Origin: Sinotaia quadrata
Lineage: Eukaryota > Mollusca > Gastropoda > Architaenioglossa > Viviparidae
DNA length: 64,000 nucleotides
Reading direction: 5' to 3'
Assembly (NCBI GenBank): GCA_028829895.1
Contig: CM054177.1
Location: 78,579,163 to 78,643,162, forward strand
Shown here: positions 27,858 through 37,752 of the stretch, piece by piece
Position numbering within the stretch: position 1 is the stretch's first letter
How the letters are laid out: each line of letters starts with the position of its first letter
Notes under the pieces: model-generated
Seen by the model: only the letters and a program-made list of their open reading frames with translations
What the model was told of the DNA's origin: nothing
Databases searched by the model: none
Translations under genes and position numbers: made by a program

Positions 27858-27943
27858 CCCAGAAGCCGCAAGAGACCTTTCATCTTCATGATATTCTCGA
27901 TCTTGGTCTGCTTCTGGGGGATCCCCACAGCCTCGCGGTGCGT
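27858..27943 (-). CDS. possible 86-nt minus-strand exon of unknown gene
   Basis: On the minus strand a pyrimidine-rich tract ends in cctcag at 27944. An 86-nt open frame follows, and then a perfect GTGAGT donor at 27857-27852. The frame reads THREAVGIPQKQTKIENIMK and continues MKGLLRLL, with GC-rich third positions unlike the AT-rich surroundings. AATAAA lies downstream on the same strand (27800-27795). The interval 27800-28200 is CpG-rich, so a promoter or a short gene is plausible. I do not recognise the peptide and found no partner exon. It could be chance in a CpG-rich regulatory region. Confidence 0.3.
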
Positions 27944-28498
27944 CTGAGGTGGAGTGCAGGAGGGCTGGCGGAAGGGGGGTGAAACAGGTCGCACCTAAGT
28001 GGCGCACACCCTCAACCTCCCTCCGTCGTTGTTGGGTTGGAAGCGAAGCCGCCCTTCACTTTTCTCCACAGGAGCCGCAGTAGACTTCGAGAGAAGAGGG
28101 GTGGTTGGTGTTGCGTTGGTGTTGGTGGTACTTAGTTCGTTCACCGGTGTTCGTGGATAGCAGCCGCGTGTGGTGGCTGTGTGTGTTTGTGCGTGTGTGT
28201 GTTTTAAGCTTCGCTATTAGAATAAGTGACAAGTGACAACATTTTTTTAAAAATCAGAAATGATGCTCGCACGGAGAATTACAAGAGTTATGTCCCTTCA
28301 AATCTTATGTGTCTAGCTGGTTCGTTATGGTTCTAAATAAAATTATACATTTCATTACTCTATATAAAAGAAATTATAAATTTGAAATACATTTAGTGTA
28401 ATATTGCCAGTATATAGTGTATGCAACAATCTTTTACTCAAAATCAATAAATGTTTATAAATAAAATAACTATTTGTGGATTTATACATTAAAAAAAG

Positions 28499-28558
28499 AC
28501 ACCTTTAAATAGTGATATACAACAGTTCAGTGGGTTGATTTTTGCGTTAGTATTTGTT
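28499..28558 (+). promoter_or_regulatory. U4 snRNA promoter block (PSE region), copy 2
   Basis: Matches the block upstream of copy 1, with substitutions spread along it, and ends directly at the U4 start. Selection on the promoter is the simplest explanation for conservation limited to these 60 bp. Confidence 0.7.
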
Positions 28559-28700
28559 AGCTTTGCGCAGTGGCGGTACCATAGCCGATGAGGTTTATCC
28601 GAGGCGTGGTTATTGCTAGTTGAAAACTAACCCCAATACCCCGCGCTGACGACCCTTGTGGTCGGCATGCGCAATTTTTTACGGTTCCTGCTGGGAACTA
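28559..28700 (+). ncRNA. U4: U4 spliceosomal snRNA, copy 2
   Basis: Identical over its whole 142 nt to the copy at 26700-26841, including the k-turn, the U6-interaction region, the Sm site and the 3' hairpin. The flanks differ except for the 60-bp promoter block. That indicates either recent gene conversion or strong constraint on an older duplication. Confidence 0.97.
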
Positions 28701-29362
28701 ATTTTGCAAAAGGGAGATCTTAGATAAAAGGTTAACAACTCATTTAATTCTATCCAATTAAACATATTTGTTATAGTACACGTGGGGTGGGTGGTCACGA
28801 TAAATAGCTAGTTAGTGTGAATGTACCCTCCCTGAATTAAGATTACAGGCAAGAGTCCATATACCAAGATTGGACTACAAAATAACTATGAATGATTTAA
28901 TGGTTATAATAAAGACAATAGTCTAGCACCCACCCAACAATCCTGGGTATTTAGATAATAAGATATCAGTAAGTTCTCTGTGATTTGCCAGTGGCAACTA
29001 TTTATTAATTTTTTTAATTAAAAAAAAACATGAGCTAAAAGAGGGATAATGATTGGTACTAGAATGTCAATTTCTGTGAGATGACGTGGCATAGGATTAA
29101 AAAAATAATAATTCTAAAATGGTCAGTGATTTCGTTGTTGACTTAGTTGTAATAGAGGTCAGATCTCTTCTTCAGCTCGCCTTGACCTGTCTGGATGTTT
29201 TAGCAGCCTATACAATGGTCACGGTACTCTTTGGCAATGGTCCAGGCCCAGGGATCACTTCCTGGATGTATATGCTGGAATGCGTGGCTAAAGCGGTCAC
29301 ATGCTGCCATCTGAGGAAAAGGGGTCACTTTTACTGCGTCCACTCTAGCCTCAAATGACTAC

Positions 29363-29434
<72 letters not shown>

Positions 29435-30857
29435 AACAAATATGACAATATACATAACTCTTGGTTAATACACAAGGTTATCCAGCAGAGGTGATGTGAA
29501 AGAATAAGACTTAACCGACATTTATCTCAGTCATTATACTAGTTAATTAAATGTCAATATTTAATTAAACTCATGTACAATACTTAAACACAATCAGCAA
29601 TGCTATCATATGAATATGAATTTGTAAAAGATTATTATTGTGTTTTAGTTTACAATTATCAATAGGACAATTGAACCAAGTAATTGAAACAACTAATAAA
29701 TAATGGCCTAACAAATGCTGGAACAAAAGAGTTTCATGTTACTTAAATTACTACTAATAATAATAATATGTTGAAAATATAATTTGTCATTCCTGCATTG
29801 CAAAGTGAACTAGATTTTCTCACCTTGGTACAGCAGATTTAAGTAATCCATTAGGATTTTACTTGGCAGAATTATTAATTAGCCAAGGGAGACAATCTGT
29901 TCTCGAATAATAGGAATGGTTAAAATATCTGCTGAGTTTTGTGCACACATGGTTTTTAAAGGGAGCCAGGAAAAACTGGAAAGGATTTTATTCTTAAAAC
30001 CATAGTTTTCAGCCAAAATCGACAATGCATGGAAACAAGAAAGTTATATCCCTTCTATCCCAAGAGTTAATCACTGAACTTGGCGTAGCAGTACTAAATT
30101 CAGAGTGTCACTAATTTGGGATTGACAGGTCGTGAGTCAGTTTTATAGTCTACAACTCTACATCATTTATTCTTGTGTTTGTAAGAAGGGTTGTCATTTT
30201 CTTATTTGAACTATTCTAAGGCTTTCAGCCTGTCAGAATGTACATGCAGGTCACGCTGTTTGAAGACAGTTTACCTCCCTTTAACTACAATCCGTCAGGC
30301 CAGCCAGGTATCAACCATTTTCAAAATTTGAGACTTCCACCCCGTACTGTAGTATATTATAAGCAAGTAATAGATGACAGATTCGTATTATAGAACTAAT
30401 TTAGAAAATAAGCTAAGGGTAAAGACAAAGATGTTCATTTGTACATATTTATAAAATTTCGGTTTATTGAAAGTAAAATTATTTTGTCCAAACTATGAAA
30501 TCCCTTAGCTTAATTTTGTGGATGTGTGGATGTGTAAAGAAAAATTTTAAGAAATGGTAGAGCAATTGTAAGAGGAAAAGGTTCTTAGAGTGTACTCGCA
30601 GGCAGATAAAGAAGGCTTGATACCGAGTTCAGTGCCAGTGTTTGAGATGGGCAGTGCCAAATGATGAGGTGCAGACCTGACCGAAAGTTGGAAATGATTT
30701 AGTAGTGGACGACTAAAATTAGGCTTACCATGTTAAAGATAAAGATGCGGTTTTCCACAGCATGGTTCTGATGACGGACGACTCTTGAGGAGAAGTAAGG
30801 TTACTTGCTGGTTCAATCAAGGGTGAAAGGGGTCAGTTTCTATGTATGCTGGTGTGG

Positions 30858-30860
<3 letters not shown>
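28701..30860. other. spacer with (CT)n(CA)n tract, no gene recognised
   Basis: A compound (CT)n(CA)n microsatellite lies at about 29364-29431. The stretch 29150-29355 has more balanced base composition than its surroundings but no recognised product. Nothing else supportable was seen. Confidence 0.5.
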
Positions 30861-30914
<54 letters not shown>

Positions 30915-31200
30915 GAGCGAGAAGTAATATACAAATTGAGACTGCTACGAAAGGATTCGCTCGCTCATTTTCTCTCCTTCTCTCTTCTCCGTGTGGATAC
31001 ATGACGTGTGGATACTTGATGTGTGGATACATGAAGTGTGGATACATGACGTGTGGATACATGACGTGTGGATACATGACGTGTGGATACATGGCGTGTG
31101 GATACATGACGTGTGGATACTTGATGTGTGGATACATGACGTGTGGATACTTGATGTGTGGATACTTGACGTGTGGATACATTACATGCGGATACTTGAC
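30861..31200. repeat. (GA)n tract and 15-bp minisatellite
   Basis: A (GA)n tract (about 30861-30925) is followed by 14 copies of a 15-bp unit (gtgtggatacatgac and variants) at 30991-31200. Because 15 is divisible by 3 and the unit lacks stops, several frames stay open on both strands. The resulting 85-123 codon frames are not genes. Confidence 0.95.
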
Positions 31201-31249
31201 GCGGGTCAGATAGACAATACACGAAGACGAGTTACTTATTTAGAATAGC

Positions 31250-32645
31250 ATGGAACAATGGATATACACATCACCTTCACTGAACACATACCAAACACAG
31301 CACAAAATGCCAGCAAAATCCTAAACCTACTTAAAATGACAAGAGGAAAAGACTGGAGAGCAGACACACATACACACACTACAACTAGCATCAAAAACAT
31401 TCATATAATAGACTATGGCATAACCACATACTCAGCCACAAGCAACCCACAACTGAAAAAAACTACAAACCTTCCAAAACGAAACCATCAGAACCAGCAT
31501 CTATGTGCTATCAGCCACTAAAAATACTGAGCTTATCAAACAAACAGGACAACTCACCACAATTGACAGAGCTTATCAAACAAGCAGGACAGCTCACCAC
31601 AATTGACAGAGCTTATCAAACAAACAGGACAACTCACTACAATTGAGAGAGCTTATCAAACAAACAGGACAACTCACTACAATTGACAGAAGAAACAAAC
31701 AAACCCTACGAATACGGGCCAACAGAGTCCAACTCGGAGACGACCTTCCCAACAGTGCCCTACTCTCCAACACCAAATGAGACAAAAGGGGGTATAGGGT
31801 CAAAAACATCCAAAAGGAAAAAAAATGACTAAGTGGACAAATCACTATCTCCTCCCCATCCCTCCTTACTAATTCACTAAAAAAAAAAAAACCTTCTAAA
31901 TCAGCTAAAACGCAATAACATACCCACAGACCCCCCTCCCCTCTCAGCAATCATCCCATCAATTAACACAACACTCCTAGGTTTAAACAAACATGTGCAC
32001 CCACTCATAAAACCAACCAAATAGCATTAGAACACATCAAGAAATACTACCCAGACCACACCAAAATATACACAGATGGATAAAAAAAAAAAAAAAGACA
32101 CAGGGTCGGCTACCCTCACACCCAACTGCCTATACACCTACAAACTCAACCCACTCCAATCAATCATGACTGCAGAACTGGTGGCCATTAAAATGGCACT
32201 ATCCAGTAGATTACCATCCATCCACTCACCATAATGATACCCACAGATTCCTACTCGTCCCTTCAAGCAATCGCCCACCCACATACACTAAACCGAAAAC
32301 ATGAAATAAGAATCCTATTAAACAAACTCCAACAACTGAACGCAATCACTTCCTTCCTATGGATCCCACCTACATAGGAATCCTAGGCAGTGAAACAGCT
32401 GATAAAGGGGTATAAAAGTGAACTTCACAGGGTCTTCCTCTTCTCACCCCAATATACACTACAGAAATTATGACAGCTATAAACAATCATTTCAGGAACC
32501 CCCCTCCCCCAGCCACCCAAAATAGAACAGCGGTTAAAGCTATATTTAGACTCAGACTAAATGCAGCCCTCATACAAAATCACCGAAAAACACGCCCACA
32601 CAGCAACACAGTAAATCACTTCCTCATCACCTGCTTACAATACCT
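31250..32645 (+). mobile_element. decayed LINE with RNase H region
   Basis: Plus-strand frames, broken by shifts and stops, show a non-LTR retrotransposon C-terminal region: AQNASKILNLLKMTRGKDW near 31296, DYGITTYS near 31410, then an RNase H-like region with TDG (about 32075), MTAELVAIKMAL (about 32167), TDSYSSLQAIAHP (about 32242) and GILGSETADKG (about 32378). RNase H next to RT places it in an I-clade-like group of LINEs. It is distinct from the LINE at 14 and 23 kb and is not intact. Confidence 0.8.
31531..31690. repeat. 40-bp tandem repeat inside the LINE, 4 copies
   Basis: gcttatcaaacaaacaggac recurs at 31531, 31571, 31611 and 31651, with intervening aactcaccacaattgacaga. A 40-bp period breaks the frame, so it arose after the element died or killed it. 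Confidence 0.9.
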
Positions 32646-32670
32646 CATAGAAAGAGAAGTACCCAAGAGG

Positions 32671-33497
32671 GGTGGTGGTGGTGGTGGTTACGCTAATACG
32701 TGTTTTTACATCACCACTGGAGCTTTCGTGGATCATTTGATCTTCAGACGTTCTCTGACCTGTAGTGCTCCAGTGGGACATGCTCCCCTCAGAGTATTTG
32801 GGGAGCGCTGGCGGTGGTGTTGGAGTTGGAGGTTGGTTGTCGTTTGTACACAGAGTTGGCGGTAGACGTCTGGAGCTTGTATAGTTGGAGTGTTTTTCTT
32901 GCATGCTTCCGATGCCACTGTAGTTGAAGAATGATTTTTTAAAAATAGTTACTGCCTTGGAGGGTGGGGTTTTTGTATATAAGTGTTTGGTAGTGTGTGT
33001 GAGGTTGTTTTTTATAGTGTGTTTATTGTGTGTGTTTCTTGCAGGTAGCATGCAACAGACACTCTGCTGTTCCCCCCCCCCTCCCCACAAAACATGCACA
33101 CACAAAAATACACAAAGCCCTCACATACTATCTGCAACAAACACACTATCATCACTATTTAATTTTTTTTAAAACAAAAAACTTTGCACCCAGTCAAGGG
33201 GAAAAAAGCCATAAACACCACAAAAGGCAGTAGCTTTAATTTAAAAAATTCTTCTCACCTACAGTCGCGCCACCACTGAGCATGCAACAAAATCCCACCA
33301 ACGACACCTGGACAGACAACAACCGCCGCTCTGAGCATGCACCTAACCAGGTCTCCAACTTCCACACCACCGCCGGCACTCCCTGAATACTCGCGAGGGA
33401 AGCACGTCCCACTGGAGCACTACAGATCAGAGAACGTCTTAAGACGAAATGATCAAAGAAAGCTCCAGTGTACCACCACCGCCACCACCAAGAAACT
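32671..33497. mobile_element. fold-back element with ~250-bp inverted arms
   Basis: The left arm (about 32671-32940) is the reverse complement of the right arm (about 33246-33497). Shared blocks include actggagctttc, gacgttctctga, tgtagtgctccagtgggac, ggcggtggtgt and gcatgct. Both tips are GGTGG repeats. The center (about 32960-33220) is low-complexity. No transposase is present, so this looks like a non-autonomous fold-back DNA transposon. It abuts the LINE remnant, and the target-site duplication is unclear. Confidence 0.75.
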
Positions 33498-34077
33498 ATT
33501 GTAATGATCTCATCACAGACTTAAAGGTTGATATCGAATATCAGTATAGTGGCAACACTGGCCTAAAGCAGGAGGCAAAATGGACTATTTCGTGACGGGT
33601 GGTCACCTTACATGATGGCGATCGATGTGCTTTGATCACAGCCACGGTCCGCTGGCGATTCTTCCTCCGCAATCTTCTTTTAAATAAAGTTCTTTAAAAT
33701 TACCGCGCTGACTTCTGTTGTACGGGAATTCCCGCACACGTCAGTTCAGCGAGCCAAAAGTGTGACCTTGACACTTCTGGAAATGCGAGTGTTCCAGTGC
33801 CATAAAATATAAACGGCTTACGATATTATAAGCATAACGAATCTGTATAGAAATATAATTACAAGTCATGCTAACAAATTAAACATATTAATAATGACTG
33901 CGTCGCTACGGTGCAACTAATTGGAGTACTAGAGCTAGCAGGCCTGAGTACCGAGTCTGAACAGGATTGTTCCAGAATCCAAACGATGTTTTTTTCCTTG
34001 TAATTTAAAAAAAAATCTTTCATTGTCGTTGTGTTGTTAGGGTCCTGAATCAACTGTACCATTGAAACGTCCGGCTG
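33498..34077 (+). promoter_or_regulatory. CpG-containing region upstream of ADA alternative exon
   Basis: 33590-33830 is richer in CpG than the surroundings and lies just upstream of the alternative ADA first exon, so it is a candidate promoter. A pyrimidine-rich stretch ending in gtgttgttag at 34040 could instead act as a splice acceptor, making 34041-34230 an internal 5' exon. No CDS was identified. Confidence 0.35.
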
Positions 34078-34230
34078 ATGGCGTCAAGTACCTTGACGGT
34101 GATCCGTTCCAAGGCCCGGTCTTTGATTGTCAGTGTAGTGACGTCAGTTCACAGACTTCAGCAGCAACGACTGGCATCATTAAACCCACTACTAACGGTT
34201 GCAGATATCAACAGAATTTTTCCTACAAAG
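34078..34230 (+). CDS. alternative/duplicate first exon of ADA with presequence-like N-terminus
   Basis: ATG at 34078 (in-frame TGA at 34063) opens a 51-codon frame ending at AAG followed by GTAGGG. The last 20 codons read LASLNPLLTVADINRIFPTK and align with the 19-residue exon 1 of ADA at 37753 ([19 protein letters not shown]). The similarity continues a few bases into the intron. Both end in phase 0, so either can splice to ADA exon 2 at 39599. The added first 31 residues (MASSTLTVIRSKARS...) contain five Arg, Lys, many Ser/Leu/Val and no Asp/Glu, the composition of a mitochondrial targeting sequence. It would give a 397-aa ADA. It could also be the relic of a lost tandem ADA copy. Confidence 0.6.
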
Positions 34231-35935
34231 GTAGGGAATTATTTCATTTAAAATGTGCAAATGTCAAGGACATGTATACGGGTTATTTAAAATCGTCGAT
34301 CTGGACTATTAAAAAACCAAAATAAACAACCAGCAAATCTGAATAGCGCCTTATGCATCTGTCCCGAATGCTGGCTATATCCATACCACTGGACCCGAAG
34401 CAAGTCCATTGTACAATGAATTTGGGGTCTACATATGAACACTACTACTACTAACTTTTTCAAACTGGGGGCTGGTGACATAATGACCGACATCAGATCG
34501 AATACTAGCACTATGATATGGGTTAACTCATAAAGGGTTAACCGTGCCACTAGTCTGACGTCAGAAGTAGGCCTACCTATAGCTGATTTAGGGAATGAAG
34601 AGCATCCCTAAAAATAGATTTCTGATTTATTTCTGTTTAACCAACGCTTCCATCATTACTGATTTCTCGGATGGGAATTGTTCACACATGCAGTATACGA
34701 ACAGCTCATGTACCTCAAATGAGTTAAATTTAGCAACATGCCGTAAAGGGAAACTGTTGATTCGATTGGATTTTAGATTTTAGAGAACAGTCGCTCGTGG
34801 CTCAATTTAGTTCACTATCATTTAAAAAAGATAGGTCGCAATAAAACTATTGGCTCTAAAGTATAGTGTCAAGTTCGTAATAAATTATCGATGTTCCTGC
34901 TTGCGCTATGAGCGGTAATAAATTAATTGTTTCTTGCTAACTCATTCTTTCACTGAATTTGAGATAAACCGGAAGTGAAACAATAAAGGTCAGTCGGCAA
35001 AGTCAAGCTTTCTCTCTGACAGTAAATGCTGAAAAGCCGGTTAGTCAAAGGACAACTGTCGTGCACCGTACACGCCCAGTCTGACACACTGTGGGGGAAA
35101 ACACAAGTAGATGCCGGTAGAACAATGCTGAGGTTAGACAACAATATTATTAACACAAACTTTACTCAGGCTCAGACCAATACACATGAAAGAGTAATTG
35201 GACAGATGGATAAACAAACTGAAAGCTAGTTGAACAAATGGGTAGACAGACACACAGTTAGATGGACAAATGGATCTACAGATAGGTAGATAGGTAATGA
35301 GTTAGAGCGACGCACAGATGGATAGATAAGGAGGTCAGACTAGTTAGCAGTAATAATAATTATCTTAAGAGCGTTTAGAATTATTAAAGCTCTAAGCATT
35401 TTACAATATTCACACATATAGTGTACAACACAAATCTGTAGTAACAACTCTTAAAGACAGATATTTTAAAAACCTAAAGACAGACGAGCTGGCAGAGAGA
35501 CAGATACATTGATAGACAGATATATACATACATACATACATACTAGTTATATTGTGGAATGAAAGCTGAAACCATATGATAATGCTTGGAACAATAAGTG
35601 AGAAAGACATTTATAATATTTTAAATAATCTACATGCAGGTGTAAAATAAAATTTCGTGAACAAATAAATACCTGTTTGTTTTTAAAAGAAAACAAGAAG
35701 GAAGTTTCCACTTTTCCACTTTCATTTTCAGTTTTCTCGACCCTTTATACTATTTGTGCCGTTCGGCTATGCAGTAGAAGGGGGAATATTTACAATAGCA
35801 AAAAAAAAAAAAAAAACCCATCCCCTCACAAAAGAAATATAATGCTACAAGAGTCAATGTGCAGTTAGATCTTAAAGAAAACAACATTGTTTTAAGCAAC
35901 AATTATCGCTAGACGAGATGTCTAGACCACTTTAC
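34231..35935. other. ADA upstream intron/spacer
   Basis: No further exon recognised. Short GATA/GACA-like degenerate repeats occur at 35190-35340 and 35450-35545, and a poly-A tract at about 35801-35816. Confidence 0.45.
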
Positions 35936-36356
35936 CGACAGCAAATCAGTGGCAATTAAGAATTGTTATACATGATGTGATCACAATCACACAACAAATC
36001 AGTGGCAATTAAGAACTGTTATACATGATGTGATCACAATCACAGAACAAATCAGTGGCAATTAAGAATTGTTATACATGATGTGATCACAATCACAGAA
36101 TAAATCAATGGCAATTAAGAATTGTTATACATGATGTGATCACAATCACAGAATAAATCAGTGGCAATTAAAAATTGTTATACATGATGTGATCACAATC
36201 ACAGAACAAATCAGTGGCAATTAAGAATTGTTATACATGATGTGATCACAATCACAGAACAAATCAGTGACAATTAAGAATTGTTATACATGATGTGATC
36301 ACAATCACAGAATAAATCAATGGCAATTAAGAACTGTTATACATGATGTGATCACA
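35936..36356. repeat. 53-bp minisatellite, ~8 copies
   Basis: Unit containing aatcagtggcaattaagaa and gttatacatgatgtgatcac, 53 bp apart from copy to copy, with few substitutions. Each unit holds the palindrome GTGATCAC. Confidence 0.95.
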
Positions 36357-36848
36357 AGAACAAATACTATGAAAAAATCAACGCCCCCACCCCCGAAATT
36401 AAAAAAAGCTGCTTAATATAATGATGATTAAAGTTTTTGAAAGCTACTATATTCACGACAATTTTACACGAGTATAACTTTTTAGTAAAAGTCCAGAAAG
36501 ATGATAAATCTTTATCTCATAAATGATTAACCATAAAAATTGTATGCAGCAAGCTTATAAAACAATCATAATATAATAGATAATATTTTTTTTGAATGTT
36601 CTCATTGTAGTGTAATATAGCATCTTGAATTTTCCTTATAAGCAAGCACTTACATAACATAGACTTAAAAATAAATTATATAATACATTTTACATTTTTT
36701 ACAATCACAAAACCAAACAACACTTGTCTTTATGGATATAATATTTTATTTAACTTAACAAAATAAATAAAAACTAAAGTGGAAGAGTTGTATAAGTTGC
36801 ATTTTTAGTACTGCTGCACCGGAGTCCAACCTGACCCTCAAGCGCTGT

Positions 36849-37195
36849 ACAGTCACACCGACACACGCACCATACTATACACAAACTTCGCATAGTGTTG
36901 TATAGTCAACACCGACACACGCACCATACTATACACAAACTTCGCATAGTGTTGTATAGTCAACACCGACACACGCACCATACTATACACAAACTTCGCA
37001 TAGTGTTGTATAGTCAACACCGACACACGCACCATACTATACACGAACTTCGCAGAGTGTTGTATAGTCAACACTGACACACGCACCATACTATACACAA
37101 ACTTCGCATAGTGTTGTATAGTCAACACCGTCACACGCACCATACTATACACAAACTTCGCATAGTGTTGTATAGTCAACACCGTCACACCCACC
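36849..37195. repeat. 54-bp minisatellite upstream of ADA, ~6 copies
   Basis: Unit with gacacacgcaccatactata, cacaaacttcgcatagtg and ttgtatagtcaacacc, period 54. It ends about 0.55 kb before the ADA start codon. The 54-bp period keeps long frames open on both strands, which are not genes. Confidence 0.95.
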
Positions 37196-37299
37196 GCACA
37201 CGCTCGTGAGCTGCACAGCTTCACTCGGAAATAAGATGACGGTCATAATGTCCACACTTGATCCAGTTCACTGGAATGAAACCGTTTAGCTTATGCACC

Positions 37300-37540
37300 C
37301 ACACTTAAAAAAAAAAATCTTATCTCGCCCCAATCCGACGTCATCTTTTGTGCCTATCAATTGGTGGCTGGGTACGTGTGGCCTGACTGTTGTGGTTTTG
37401 CTGCTTTTAAGTGCGTTGTGCATTATTTAGTTCAAGGTCAAGTCGTGGAAAGCGACGATTAGCTAGAATACAGCTAAAGCCCTCATACTAAAGCCCTCAT
37501 TTCTTGCCGTAATATTTTGTTGTTGTTAAAACGTGAGTGT
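37300..37540 (+). promoter_or_regulatory. candidate ADA promoter
   Basis: GC/CpG-richer sequence 200-450 bp before the ADA ATG. It holds a CCAAT, a half CRE-like gacgtcat and an inverted CCAAT box (attggtgg). No TATA box stands out. The start site is not determined. Confidence 0.4.
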
Positions 37541-37544
37541 ACAC

Positions 37545-37607
37545 ATGTACACAAATCTTGGACATTCCTCAAAATCACAGATCGGAATGGGAACAAACGT
37601 TATCTGA
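37545..37607 (+). other. upstream ORF (20 codons) in ADA 5' leader
   Basis: ATG at 37545 with TGA at 37605-37607, about 145 nt before the ADA start, if the leader is unspliced. It could lower translation of ADA. A GTGAGT at 37533 might instead be a splice donor that removes it. Confidence 0.3.
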
Positions 37608-37752
37608 CACTAGAATTAGCAACAACATTCACTCTACACAGAACAGCGACCCGAACATTTTTGAAGTACGTTTGAAATCTGGCGCCCTTTTTGACACTTA
37701 TAAACAGTTCAGCCCACTTGCGTTAGAAAGCCACTACGGATTTGCAGTTTAA

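Noticed and set aside
29119..29358. 79-codon plus-strand frame
   Set aside because: Balanced base composition but no recognisable motif, splice context or partner exon; may be old transposon DNA.
30817..31248. Long frames on both strands (CGYMT, HVSTR, VWIHD repeats)
   Set aside because: A stop-free 15-bp minisatellite opens several frames at once; not coding.
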